Shown here piece after piece: positions 14,417-22,595 of a DNA stretch of 22,817 nt. This stretch comes from JANXSS01 sp025356535. Lineage in GTDB: Bacteria; Pseudomonadota; Gammaproteobacteria; Burkholderiales; Burkholderiaceae_D. The DNA is taken from positions 1 through 22,817 of the forward strand of contig JAYUMU010000055.1 of the NCBI GenBank assembly GCA_043762325.1, given 5' to 3'. How positions within the stretch are numbered: position 1 is the stretch's first letter; each line of letters begins with the position of its first letter. Position numbers and translations under genes: made by a program. The notes under the pieces were generated by a model. The model was not told the DNA's origin. It saw only the letters and a program-made list of their open reading frames with translations, and searched no databases.

Positions 14417-15126
14417 TTCCCGCTCCTGGCTTTACGTTGGCGCTGCTCACGCTGTTGTTGAACTGTCGCAAGTTTTTCCATTACTTCGTCGAACAGGCTT
14501 TCGGCTTCGGCGCCTGCCTTGGGGTCGAGCATCTGGGTGCGGCCGAGGACCTCATGAACCGCCCTGCCCTCGCGGCGCGAGGTACGCCAGACCGAACGGT
14601 CGCGCAGGACAGTGTCGAACACGGGCATTCCTGCATCGATCAAGCAGGCGCGCAGGGCGGCTTCTTCGCGCGAATTGCGAACATTTGGCGTGCGATTCAT
14701 CAGCACCCACGCCGGACACCGGCCATCCTGATGCTCTTCGTCAAGTTTCTTTAGTGCCCGCATAACCTTGATGGTCGATTCCACCTCGAACTGGTCCGCT
14801 CCGGTAGGCACGATTACCAGATCCGCCTGCAGGGCCGACTCCGTAAGAGCCTTGTAGTTCTGGGCACCGATATCGACGATCAATAATTCGTACTTGGTGG
14901 ACTCGTGCAACAGTTCCTTCTTGAAATTGTCGATTTCCGTCTTCAACGGAACGAAAGGCAACTGGTTCGTTTCGTTGCGAATACGGCACCAGGCCCGGGA
15001 AGTGCCCTGGGAATCGGTGTCGATGAGCAGGGTGTCAATGCCGGCCTCGACGGCTCGCACGGCCAGGTTCGTCGCAGTGGCGGTCTTGGCGACGCCACCC
15101 TTCTCGTTGCCGACAACTATAATCAT
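14413..15126 (-). CDS. parA: ParA-family partition ATPase
   Basis: A 237-residue deviant Walker-type ATPase. It starts at once with the P-loop (MIIVVGNEKGGVAKTATATNLA; Lys9 signature lysine, Lys14-Thr15). It then has LLIDTDSQG (about 34-41) and the Walker B-like LLIVDIGAQN. With no N-terminal DNA-binding extension it is of the small ParA type, which moves cargo over the nucleoid rather than repressing its own promoter. The P-loop has Ala at the fifth position of KGGVAKT where Gly is usual. Upstream lies an AT-rich region with three palindromes. Together with parB and rep this forms the maintenance module of a low-copy replicon. Confidence 0.9.
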   Translation of the reverse strand: MIIVVGNEKGGVAKTATATNLAVRAVEAGIDTLLIDTDSQGTSRAWCRIRNETNQLPFVPLKTEIDNFKKELLHESTKYELLIVDIGAQNYKALTESALQADLVIVPTGADQFEVESTIKVMRALKKLDEEHQDGRCPAWVLMNRTPNVRNSREEAALRACLIDAGMPVFDTVLRDRSVWRTSRREGRAVHEVLGRTQMLDPKAGAEAESLFDEVMEKLATVQQQREQRQRKARSGK

Positions 15127-15346
15127 AAAAATTCCAATTAAAAATAATGTATAAATTTAGGGTGCCGGATCAAAAGGGAACAATGACATAAAAATTCTTG
15201 ACAGCATTTTGCAGCCGGAATGCGGAAAAGTCCAATAAATCGCGACCTGCGATCAAGTTTAGGTAAGTTTACAAAGCACGTCGCTGCAGGCACGAGAAAA
15301 ATAGATATTAATTTAAAAACCGAGACGTTAATCGCGCGTGGTAAAT

Positions 15347-15369
15347 GATGTGGAAAACGATGTGGAAAA
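15347..15369. repeat. Tandem GATGTGGAAAA repeat, DnaA-box-like
   Basis: Two identical 11-mers stand 12 bases apart. The contained TGTGGAAAA reads TTTTCCACA on the other strand, differing from TTATCCACA at one position. They lie 39 bases before the first large palindrome. A DnaA-binding role is a guess. Confidence 0.35.
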
Positions 15370-15407
15370 TTGCTTCCAAACAGAATGTCCGGCGTTTTTG
15401 CTCTTGC

Positions 15408-15453
15408 GCATGCAATGACACCCTTGTGCCGGCACAAGGGTGTCATTGCATGC
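15408..15453. repeat. 46-bp perfect palindrome (parS candidate 1)
   Basis: Every base from 15408 to 15453 pairs symmetrically about the centre between 15430 and 15431. The core is CCTTGTGCCGGCACAAGG (15422-15439); the outer arms on the left read GCATGCAATGACAC with their exact complement on the right. It lies about 280 bases upstream of parA. The core is shared with two further palindromes. Confidence 0.75.
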
Positions 15454-15546
15454 CTTGAACGACGCACTTCGCAAAACAGGGTCAAAGCAAAACAACGATT
15501 CGATGCCAAGCGATAAGAAATCTCCCTGCGAATGATCTTTTGTTTT

Positions 15547-15576
15547 CACCACCCTTGTGCCGGCACAAGGGTGGTG
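15547..15576. repeat. 30-bp perfect palindrome (parS candidate 2)
   Basis: Symmetric about 15561/15562, with the core CCTTGTGCCGGCACAAGG at 15553-15570 and arms beginning CACCAC. The centre is 131 bases from that of the first palindrome. Confidence 0.75.
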
Positions 15577-15698
15577 TTGCTTGTTTCTCCAAGCCCATAT
15601 TTTCCATCATTGTATAAAAGCGTAATTACTGAATTAACTAATAATAGTGATTTAATCGAATATTAAGGTTTTATCGATAATAGTAACGGCGCGGCAAT

Positions 15699-15726
15699 GC
15701 GAACCTTGTGCCGGCACAAGGTTCGC
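15699..15726. repeat. 28-bp perfect palindrome (parS candidate 3)
   Basis: Symmetric about 15712/15713, with the core CCTTGTGCCGGCACAAGG at 15704-15721 and arms beginning GCGAA. The centre is 151 bases from the second palindrome. It is flanked by very AT-rich DNA. Confidence 0.75.
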
Positions 15727-15992
15727 TATCCAATTGAGGATAGATGAGCGCCGGGAGCTTAAAATTTTGAAATTTCCGAGATGTGAACAAATTTAAGTTT
15801 TATAAAGATAAGACGCATTTAAATGAAAATTACGCAAATTTCTATGGCGTGCAAAATCAATTTAATTAAATAAAGTTGTTATATTTTATTAAATTTCTGT
15901 AAGTAAATATTTGTGCAGGCTGGCGCACGCACCCTTGCAGCTGGCGAATTTTTCAAACCGATGCACAATGACGTTTTGAAAAGGAGTACGCA

Positions 15993-17141
15993 ATGCCGGG
16001 TCCGCTTGCGGGATTGAAAGTCGTAGAAATGGTCGGACTTGGGCCCGCGCCATTTTGCGCCATGCTGTTTGCCGACATGGGCGCCGAAGTCATCCGCCTC
16101 GATCGTTTTCCTGCGGCGTCATCATCCGGGCCGACACACGGCGGAACGCGCTTCGACGTCACGGCGCGCGGGCGGCGCTCGTTGGCCATCGACTTGAAGA
16201 AACCGGGCGCCGCAGCAACTGTGCTGGACCTGATCGGTGGTGCAGACGCTGTCATCGAAGGCTTCCGGCCAAGCGTGATGGAGCGACTCGGGCTCGGCCC
16301 CGAGGTCTGCATGCGGCGCAATCCAAAACTGGTCTACGGCCGCATGACCGGCTGGGGTCAGCAAGGCCCCCTGGCAGGTGCGGCGGGGCACGACATCAAC
16401 TACATCGCACTGAGTGGCGCATTGCATGCGATCGGCCGGGAAGACGCGCCGCCCGTGGTGCCACTGAATTACCTCGGTGACTTCGGCGGTGGCGCGATGC
16501 TGCTGGCTTTCGGTATTCTCAGTGCGCTGCTGCATGCGCGTGGCGGCGGACCAGGTCAGGTGGTGGGCGCAGCGATGACGGATGGCGTTGCATTGCTGTC
16601 AGCGATGATGTACGGCATGAAAGCCGGTGGCGGCTGGAGCAACCGGCGTGGCGCCAACATGCTCGATGGCGGCGCGCATTTTTACGGCACCTATGCCTGC
16701 GCCGATGGACTGCATGTTGCCATCGGTGCAATAGAGCCGCAATTTTACGCGCTGCTTCTAAAATTGTGCGGTATCGACGACCCGGACTTTGCGTCCCAGA
16801 TGGATGCGTCAGGCTGGCCCCTGCTAAAGCAAAAAATGGCTGCGGTGTTTTCAACCAGAACCCGGGCCCAATGGTGTGTGCTTCTGGAAAATACCGATGT
16901 CTGCTTTGCCCCGGTGCTCGACTGGGATGAAGCGCCGCAGCATGCGCACAATGCCGCACGGGGAACTTTCGTGACCCTCGACGGCGTCGTCCAGCCGGCA
17001 CCGGCGCCGCGCTTTGGCAGCACGCCTGCAACCACACCGACGGCGCCTCGTGCGCCGGGGGCAGACAGTGAAGCGATCCTGCGCGATTGGGGCATTGGAG
17101 CCGATGCAATTGCCCGTCTGAAGCAAACCGGCGCGATTTGA
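15993..17141 (+). CDS. CaiB/BaiF-family alpha-methylacyl-CoA racemase
   Basis: A 382-residue family III CoA-transferase-fold protein resembling alpha-methylacyl-CoA racemase, which interconverts the (2R)- and (2S)-2-methylacyl-CoA epimers. The catalytic residues known from the mycobacterial enzyme are present in context: His133 in AGHDINYIALSG, Asp163 in NYLGDFGGGAM, and Glu248 in VAIGAIEPQFY. This favours racemase over CoA transferase. The N-terminus (GPLAGLKVVEMVGLGPAPFCAMLFADMGAEVIRLD) is typical. AAGGAG lies 6-12 bases before ATG 15993. It probably serves breakdown of methyl-branched fatty acids. The helicase gene follows after 16 bases, although a functional link is not obvious. Confidence 0.9.
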   Translation: MPGPLAGLKVVEMVGLGPAPFCAMLFADMGAEVIRLDRFPAASSSGPTHGGTRFDVTARGRRSLAIDLKKPGAAATVLDLIGGADAVIEGFRPSVMERLGLGPEVCMRRNPKLVYGRMTGWGQQGPLAGAAGHDINYIALSGALHAIGREDAPPVVPLNYLGDFGGGAMLLAFGILSALLHARGGGPGQVVGAAMTDGVALLSAMMYGMKAGGGWSNRRGANMLDGGAHFYGTYACADGLHVAIGAIEPQFYALLLKLCGIDDPDFASQMDASGWPLLKQKMAAVFSTRTRAQWCVLLENTDVCFAPVLDWDEAPQHAHNAARGTFVTLDGVVQPAPAPRFGSTPATTPTAPRAPGADSEAILRDWGIGADAIARLKQTGAI

Positions 17142-17157
17142 TGCGAAAACCGGCAAC

Positions 17158-19671
17158 ATGACGCTCCTCGATCGTGCCGGGCAATCGATGGGGCGATTCC
17201 AGCCGCGCTTGACGCTGCAGACGCTTGGTCGCGGCGATGGCTTGCTCGGGATGAAGCCGTCCGGCGTATTCGGTCCGCGCGGTGGCAACGTGACGGTGGC
17301 GCGTGTCGACTGGGTCTACGGCGCCGACCATGGCATGCGCTGGGAACTGTCAGCGCCGGCAACGGCATTGCATCGGCCTTCGGAGTCGGCCTGCTTTCTG
17401 GAGGATGGCGGCGGGCGGCGCCTGCTGCTGCGCGACATTGACGCCGAAGCCACGGCACTCGAACGCATCCTGGAAGTCGGGCTGTTGCCGCTGCCAGCGG
17501 CGAGCCTGCAATGGCGTACCGGCAGCGTGCCCGTGGACGATGCGCAAGCGAACCGACCGTTCTGGACGCTGCTGCAGGAAGAGCATTTCGACGATTTCTG
17601 GGCCGATCGGCTGCCCGAGTTGCAGCAAGAGGGCTGGATGATCACGGTCTTGCCCGGTTTTGCGCATGAAAGCGTGGCCGTCGAAGCCTGGCAACTGCAT
17701 GTCAGTGCGCACACCGGCGCCGTGGTGGGCAAGACCGTTGCCGCACGCATGCACGGTCGCCCGGCGGCGCCACTGTCGCCGTTGAATCAAAGCACGCATG
17801 AAGGGTCCTGGATGCTGAGCCTTGGCGTGCAGGTAGACGGCCAGGTGCTCGACCTGGTGCCGATGCTGGCGGCCCTGTTGCAGCGCGACGGCAGGTGGCT
17901 CGATGCCCGGGAAATCGCTGCAATCGATGACGACGCCGTGATCAGGCTGCGCGCACCGGGCGGCAAGCGCATCGATGCGCCAGCAGCGCCCCTGAAGGCA
18001 ATCGTGACCGGCATGCTTGAATTGATGACCGACGCGCGTCGCAAGTCAGGGCCGCTGCCGTTGTCGTCCTGGGACGCGCCGCGCTTCGACCGGATGTGCG
18101 AACAACTGCTGGCGCCACAACTGCAACGCACCAGCCGTGAAAGTGTCTGGCAGTTGCAAGGCGAGGGGGATTTGCGCGCCCTGGCACAACGCCTGCGCAA
18201 CGCCGCTGCGCCGCAAGCCGTGGCCGCTCCAGACGGATTGGGCGTGACGCTGCGACCGTATCAGCTGTGCGGGCTGGCGTGGCTGCAATATCTGCGCCGC
18301 AACAACCTTGCAGGTATCCTGGCCGACGACATGGGACTTGGCAAGACGGCGCAGGCGCTTGCCCATGTCCTGCTTGAAAAACAGGCGGGTCGCCTGGACT
18401 GTCCGGCACTGGTCGTGCTGCCGACTTCGCTGATCTTCAACTGGCAGGCCGAGGCTGCGCGCATGGCGCCGGCACTGCGCGTGCTGACCTTGCAGGGCCC
18501 TGCACGCGCCCGGGATTTCCACCGGATGGCCGAACACGACCTCGTTCTGACCACTTATGCGCTGCTCTACCGGGATATCCGGGCGCTGACGGCACAGCCC
18601 TTTCACCTGCTGATCCTAGATGAAGCGCAGACCGTCAAGAATGCCGCCAGTCGCAGCGCCGGTGCAGTGCGCCGGGTGCAGGCTCGGCATCGGCTGTGCA
18701 TCACCGGCACACCGCTGGAAAATCACCTGGGCGAGTTGTGGACGCAGTTCGATTTCCTGATGCCGGGCTTTTTGGGCGACGCGCGCAGTTTCATGCGGCT
18801 GTGGCGGCGGCCGATCGAAGGCAACGGCGAAACCTTGCGGGCACAGTTGCTGGCGCAGCGCGTGCGTCCTTTCATCTTGCGCCGGCGCAAGGAAGACGTG
18901 GCCACCGAACTGCCACCGCGCATCGAGGTGATCAAGCTGGTACGGTTACAGGGCCAGCAGCGCGCGCTCTATGAAAGCGTGCGGGTCGCAGCCGATCTGC
19001 AAGTGCGACGCGTTTTGCAGCGCAAGGGCTTTGCCGGCGCGCAGATCGCGATCCTCGATGCATTGCTGAAGTTGCGCCAGGTTTGCTGCGATCCTTATCT
19101 CGTCAAGGGAATCGCGCCTGCCGCAACCATGGAGCGGGCAAAGCTGGCATTACTGTGCGACATGTTGCCCAATCTGGTTGCGCAAGGCCGTCGCGTCCTC
19201 GTGTTTTCGCAGTTCGCGGCCATGCTGCAGCTGGTCGAAGCAGCGCTCGATGCGCTGCAAATGCCCTGGCTTAGCCTGACCGGGGCGACGCCGCCGGCAG
19301 CACGCGGCAAAGTCGTCGCATGTTTTCAGGCCCATGCAGCGCCGGTCCTGCTGATCAGCCTGAAGGCGGGTGGTGTCGGCCTGAACCTGACTGCTGCAGA
19401 CACCGTCATTCATCTCGACCCCTGGTGGAACCCTGCGGTGCAGGAACAGGCCACTGCTCGCGCCCATCGCATCGGACAGACCAATACGGTGTTTGTCTAC
19501 CGGCTCGTGGTCGAGGGCAGCATCGAAGAGCGGATCGGCGAATTGCAGGCACGCAAGGCGGCGCTGACCGACAGCGTGCTGGGCAACGATGCGGCGCAGG
19601 CGCAGAAATTCAGCGCCGACGACCTCGAGAGATTGCTCGCACCATTGGAATGCGAGCGCACCCTGTACTGA
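17158..19671 (+). CDS. SNF2/RapA-family DEAD/DEAH helicase
   Basis: An 837-residue SNF2-type ATPase that translocates on DNA. Motif I is DDMGLGKT (about 390-397). Motif II is LLILDEAQTVKN (about 485-496, a DEAQ form of the DEAH box). Motif III is CITGTPLENHLGELWTQFDF. The C-terminal lobe contains VFSQFAAMLQLVEAAL, LISLKAGGVGLNLTAADTVIHLDPWWNP and the motif VI region ATARAHRIGQTNTVFVYRL (near 766). The first 370 residues are a poorly conserved accessory domain. Proteobacterial relatives with an N-terminal SWIM zinc finger are often above 1,000 residues; no SWIM Cys/His cluster is seen here, so this is the shorter form or lacks that domain. Its RBS is weak, and translation may depend on the racemase gene 16 bases upstream. 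Confidence 0.88.
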   Translation: MTLLDRAGQSMGRFQPRLTLQTLGRGDGLLGMKPSGVFGPRGGNVTVARVDWVYGADHGMRWELSAPATALHRPSESACFLEDGGGRRLLLRDIDAEATALERILEVGLLPLPAASLQWRTGSVPVDDAQANRPFWTLLQEEHFDDFWADRLPELQQEGWMITVLPGFAHESVAVEAWQLHVSAHTGAVVGKTVAARMHGRPAAPLSPLNQSTHEGSWMLSLGVQVDGQVLDLVPMLAALLQRDGRWLDAREIAAIDDDAVIRLRAPGGKRIDAPAAPLKAIVTGMLELMTDARRKSGPLPLSSWDAPRFDRMCEQLLAPQLQRTSRESVWQLQGEGDLRALAQRLRNAAAPQAVAAPDGLGVTLRPYQLCGLAWLQYLRRNNLAGILADDMGLGKTAQALAHVLLEKQAGRLDCPALVVLPTSLIFNWQAEAARMAPALRVLTLQGPARARDFHRMAEHDLVLTTYALLYRDIRALTAQPFHLLILDEAQTVKNAASRSAGAVRRVQARHRLCITGTPLENHLGELWTQFDFLMPGFLGDARSFMRLWRRPIEGNGETLRAQLLAQRVRPFILRRRKEDVATELPPRIEVIKLVRLQGQQRALYESVRVAADLQVRRVLQRKGFAGAQIAILDALLKLRQVCCDPYLVKGIAPAATMERAKLALLCDMLPNLVAQGRRVLVFSQFAAMLQLVEAALDALQMPWLSLTGATPPAARGKVVACFQAHAAPVLLISLKAGGVGLNLTAADTVIHLDPWWNPAVQEQATARAHRIGQTNTVFVYRLVVEGSIEERIGELQARKAALTDSVLGNDAAQAQKFSADDLERLLAPLECERTLY

Positions 19672-19688
19672 ACGACGTTGGAATGCGC

Positions 19689-20300
19689 CTAACGGCCGTC
19701 GCGCCACTCGTCACCGCCATGGCGCTCACGCCATTCATGACGGCGATGCGCTTCGTAGGCTTCCTGTTCCCGCTCGCGCTCCCTCTCGCGGCGCCAGTGC
19801 TCGCGGCGCCACTGCTCGCGGCGCCATTCATCTCTGTAACCATCCCGGTACACCGGCACGGCAGGCGTGACGTAATAGTCTTGCTGCACCAATACGGGCG
19901 CAGGCCGAATCACCGGTTGTGGCTGCACATAAACGGGTGCCGGTTGCATGTACACCGGTGCCGGTTCACGATAGACCGGTACGCGCACTTGGTCGACGAC
20001 GGTGCGGCAGCGCTGCACGTTTTGCACCGATGCATTACCCCAGCCACGATCGCCGACCAGCGCGCCAGTGACGGCGCCGACTGCGGTGGCGGCAGTGCGG
20101 CCGTTGCCGCCACCGACCGTGTTGCCCAAAAGACCGCCAGCGATGCCACCGATGAGGGCCGCGCCCGGATTGCCACTCTGGCCGGCTACCTGCTCGTTCC
20201 AGCATTCCTGTCGTGGCTGGGCCACGGTGCGGTACTCATGTGCCAGGGCAAGCGCCGGCAATGTCATGAGCACGATACTTCCTAGTAGTTGCTTGAACAT
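19689..20300 (-). CDS. Glycine-zipper 2TM-domain secreted protein
   Basis: A 203-residue protein. The signal peptide is MFKQLLGSIVLMTLPALALA. The glycine zipper (about 46-84, GAALIGGIAGGLLGNTVGG ... TAVGAVTGALVGD) is of the kind in the Rick_17kDa_Anti/2TM group of envelope proteins. A Pro/Val/Tyr repeat follows (YREPAPVYMQPAPVYVQPQP). The C-terminus is highly charged, with WRREQWRREHWRRERERERE and then His/Arg/Glu residues. I chose ATG 20300, preceded by AAGGA, because the signal peptide begins there; the frame is open to 20486. It converges on the helicase gene with only 17 bases between stops. The function is unknown; such proteins are often stress-induced outer-membrane components. Confidence 0.75.
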   Translation of the reverse strand: MFKQLLGSIVLMTLPALALAHEYRTVAQPRQECWNEQVAGQSGNPGAALIGGIAGGLLGNTVGGGNGRTAATAVGAVTGALVGDRGWGNASVQNVQRCRTVVDQVRVPVYREPAPVYMQPAPVYVQPQPVIRPAPVLVQQDYYVTPAVPVYRDGYRDEWRREQWRREHWRREREREREQEAYEAHRRHEWRERHGGDEWRDGR

Positions 20301-20482
20301 GAAAATCCTTTCCGTCGGCAATCCGACCGAATCGAGTAGGTAGCGGCGCCGGTGCGTCGTGCAATGGGTGGTCGTTGCAGTCAGTCCTGCGGCTTTGTCG
20401 CCGGGCATCCGGCACGGCGACCAGGTATGAGGCCGCCATCCTTGGAAAACGCCTGCGACATGATCAGAATAACGAGCCCGCG

Positions 20483-20507
20483 ACACCGGCGTCAGTCACG
20501 CCGGTGT
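20483..20507 (-). terminator. Strong hairpin downstream of actP
   Basis: ACACCGGCGT (20483-20492) and ACGCCGGTGT (20498-20507) form a 10-bp perfect stem with a five-base loop, about 107 bases past the actP stop. No T tract follows on either strand, so this may be a stabilising or Rho-assisted 3' structure rather than a classical intrinsic terminator. Confidence 0.35.
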
Positions 20508-20532
20508 ATCGCCGGTAACATCTTGTAAATCA

Positions 20533-20557
20533 GTTTCGCCGGCAGGTTTGGCGAAAC
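20533..20557 (-). repeat. Inverted repeat downstream of actP
   Basis: GTTTCGCC (20533-20540) and GGCGAAAC (20550-20557) form an 8-bp stem with a nine-base loop, between the actP stop and the stronger hairpin. It is probably part of the actP mRNA 3' end. Confidence 0.35.
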
Positions 20558-20613
20558 CTCAACAGGCGTTGGCCCGCCGGCAAAAAAATCACAATGCATG
20601 AGCGTTGACTGGT

Positions 20614-22290
20614 TCAATGCCCGCTTGAACGCGATGCACCGATGCCGGTTTCCGAGCGTACCCGCTGCGCCGGGTAACCCGCGCGGTCGACCTGCGCACG
20701 CGGGCTGTGGTCCAGCACCGAGAACAGCCAGATGCCGACGAAGCCGACCGTCATCGAAAACAGGGCAGGGGAGGTGTAGGGAAAGATCGCCGCCTTGTTG
20801 CCCAGCACATCGACCCAGACCGAGCTCGATACCACCGTCAGCGCGACGGCCGTGATCAGGCCGAGGAAGCCGCCGATCGTCGCGCCGCGGGTGGTGCAGT
20901 CTTTCCAGAGCACCGACATGAAGAGCACCGGAAAATTGGCCGAGGCGGCAATGGCGAATGCCAGCGACACCATGAAGGCGATGTTCTGCCGCTCGAACAC
21001 GATGCCCAGCACGACTGCGACGATGCCCAGCACGACGGTGGTGATGCGCGAGACCCGCAGTTCGTTGGCGCTGCTTGCATTGCCATGCTTGAAGACGGTG
21101 GCATACAGGTCGTGCGACACCGCCGAGGCACCCGAGAGCGTCAGGCCGGCCACCACCGCCAGAATGGTGGCGAAGGCGACTGCCGAAATAAAACCCAGAA
21201 AGACATTGCCGCCAACCGCCTTGGCAAGATGGATTGCCGCCATGTTGTTGCCACCCAAAAGCTTGCCGGCCGCATCCTTGAACTCCGGATTGGTGCTGAC
21301 CAAGACAATCGCACCGAAACCGATGATGAAGGTCAGTACATAGAAATAGGCGATCCAGGTGGTTGCCCAGAACACCGATTTCCTGGCTTCCTTGGCGCTC
21401 GGCACGGTAAAGAACCGCATCAGGATATGCGGCAGGCCGGCCGTGCCGAACATGAGCGCCATGCCGAAGGAGATCGCCGAGATCGGGTCCTTGATGAACG
21501 TGCCGGGCCCCATGATGGCGTCTTTCTTTGCATGGATTTCGACCGACCGGGCAAACAGCGCTTCCGGGCTGAAGTGAAATTGCGACAGCACGACGAAGGC
21601 CATGAAGGTGGCGCCGGCCAGCAGCATGACCGCCTTGATGATCTGCACCCAGGTCGTCGCCGTCATGCCGCCAAACAGCACGTAGACCATCATCAGCGTG
21701 CCGACGATCACCACGGCAATCCAGTATTCGAGACCGAACAGCAGCTTGATCAGCTGGCCGGCGCCGACCATCTGCGCAATCAGATAGAAAGCCACCACCA
21801 CCAGCGTGCCGGACGCCGCAAAGGCGCGGATCGGCGTCTGTGCAAATCGGTAGGCGGCCACATCGGCAAAGGTAAAGCGCCCGAGGTTGCGCAGGCGCTC
21901 GGCCATCAGGAACGTGATCACCGGCCAGCCCACCAGAAAGCCGATCGAATAGATCAGGCCGTCGTAGCCGTTCAGGTAGACCGCCGCCGAAATGCCGAGA
22001 AAGGATGCCGCCGACATGTAGTCGCCGGCAATTGCCAGGCCATTCTGAAAGCCCGTGATGCCGCCGCCGGCGGTATAGAAATCGGCCGCTGACTTGGTCT
22101 TTGCAGCGGCCCACTTCGTGATGAACAGGGTGAAGATCACGAAGGCGGCGAACATCAGGATGGCGGTCCAGTTGGTCGGCTGCTTCTGCGCCTGTCCGAG
22201 GTCGCCGCCAGCTGCCAGCGCCAGGGCCGGCAGGCAGGCGCTGACCAGCATTGCCGTTGCTGCCGGCAGGCGCGCGGCGGGCCGCATCAC
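20614..22290 (-). CDS. actP: Cation/acetate symporter ActP
   Basis: A 558-residue sodium:solute symporter family protein, close to the length of E. coli ActP (549). An N-terminal signal-like segment (ATAMLVSACLPALALAAGG) is followed by about 13 membrane spans. Typical ActP stretches are SAADFYTAGGGITGFQNGLAIAGDYMSAASFLGI, DGLIYSIGFLVGWPVITFLMAERLRNLG, FGTAGLPHILMRFFTVPSAKEARKSV and SGASAVSHDLYA. It imports acetate and related short carboxylates with a cation. The start overlaps the yjcH stop by four bases (ATGA at 22287-22290), the standard yjcH-actP arrangement. The acetyl-CoA synthetase gene that often accompanies it is not in the window. Confidence 0.93.
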   Translation of the reverse strand: MMRPAARLPAATAMLVSACLPALALAAGGDLGQAQKQPTNWTAILMFAAFVIFTLFITKWAAAKTKSAADFYTAGGGITGFQNGLAIAGDYMSAASFLGISAAVYLNGYDGLIYSIGFLVGWPVITFLMAERLRNLGRFTFADVAAYRFAQTPIRAFAASGTLVVVAFYLIAQMVGAGQLIKLLFGLEYWIAVVIVGTLMMVYVLFGGMTATTWVQIIKAVMLLAGATFMAFVVLSQFHFSPEALFARSVEIHAKKDAIMGPGTFIKDPISAISFGMALMFGTAGLPHILMRFFTVPSAKEARKSVFWATTWIAYFYVLTFIIGFGAIVLVSTNPEFKDAAGKLLGGNNMAAIHLAKAVGGNVFLGFISAVAFATILAVVAGLTLSGASAVSHDLYATVFKHGNASSANELRVSRITTVVLGIVAVVLGIVFERQNIAFMVSLAFAIAASANFPVLFMSVLWKDCTTRGATIGGFLGLITAVALTVVSSSVWVDVLGNKAAIFPYTSPALFSMTVGFVGIWLFSVLDHSPRAQVDRAGYPAQRVRSETGIGASRSSGH

Positions 22291-22595
22291 AGTACCTCCT
22301 GGCGGATCTGCGCCGTCAGCGTGTCGAACTCGCCGTTGGCGCGCAGCACGTAGATGCCGGTAACGGCGACGGTAAAGATGATGACGGCCAGCGCGATCGG
22401 CATGCCCCAGGTCATGACGCCGGCACCGATTTTTCTGCCCATCAATTCCTTGTCGAAGGCGATCAGCAGGATGAAGCCGTAATACACCACCATCATCATC
22501 CAGGTGAGCGTCCAGCCGAAGCGCGAGCGCCGCGCCACGAGTTGCCGATACTTCGCATTTGACTGTATTTTCTGGACCAGATCATCTTCCATCAT
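22287..22595 (-). CDS. yjcH: DUF485 inner-membrane protein YjcH
   Basis: A 102-residue DUF485 protein with two membrane segments (WMMMVVYYGFILLIAF and WGMPIALAVIIFTVAVTGIYVLRAN) preceded by a basic, cytoplasmic-looking N-terminus (NAKYRQLVARRSRFGWTLT). Proteins of this family are encoded directly before ActP and are thought to assist the symporter, without a proven mechanism. GGAGACA lies upstream of ATG 22595. The operon promoter should lie within the 125 bases between this start and the insertion-sequence-like end at 22722. Confidence 0.9.
   Translation of the reverse strand: MMEDDLVQKIQSNAKYRQLVARRSRFGWTLTWMMMVVYYGFILLIAFDKELMGRKIGAGVMTWGMPIALAVIIFTVAVTGIYVLRANGEFDTLTAQIRQEVL

Larger units (their letters stand above)
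15127..15992. other. AT-rich region upstream of parA with palindromes
   Basis: No gene is visible in 866 bases. It is much richer in A and T than the rest of the window, most strongly at about 15591-15690 and 15755-15915. It holds the three palindromes listed separately. It also has two copies of GATGTGGAAAA at 15347-15357 and 15359-15369, each containing TGTGGAAAA, one base from a DnaA box. The parA promoter must lie near its left end and the racemase promoter near its right end. Confidence 0.6.
20301..20613. other. Intergenic region between glycine-zipper gene and actP
   Basis: No gene is visible. It contains the promoter region of the glycine-zipper gene and two GC-rich inverted repeats downstream of actP (20483-20507 and 20533-20557), listed separately. 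Confidence 0.5.

Noticed and set aside
15408..15726. The palindromes as intrinsic terminators
   Set aside because: None is followed by a T tract, and there is no gene ending beside them.
15408..15726. A CRISPR array
   Set aside because: There are only three units, the spacings of 131 and 151 bases are too long, and there are no uniform spacers or cas genes.
20707..22092. A 461-codon plus-strand frame opposite actP
   Set aside because: An antisense shadow rich in His, Arg, Asp and Gln without any family features.
20492..22114. A 540-codon minus-strand frame overlapping actP
   Set aside because: A shifted frame of actP with a Gly/Arg/His-rich product and no membrane segments; actP itself is clear.
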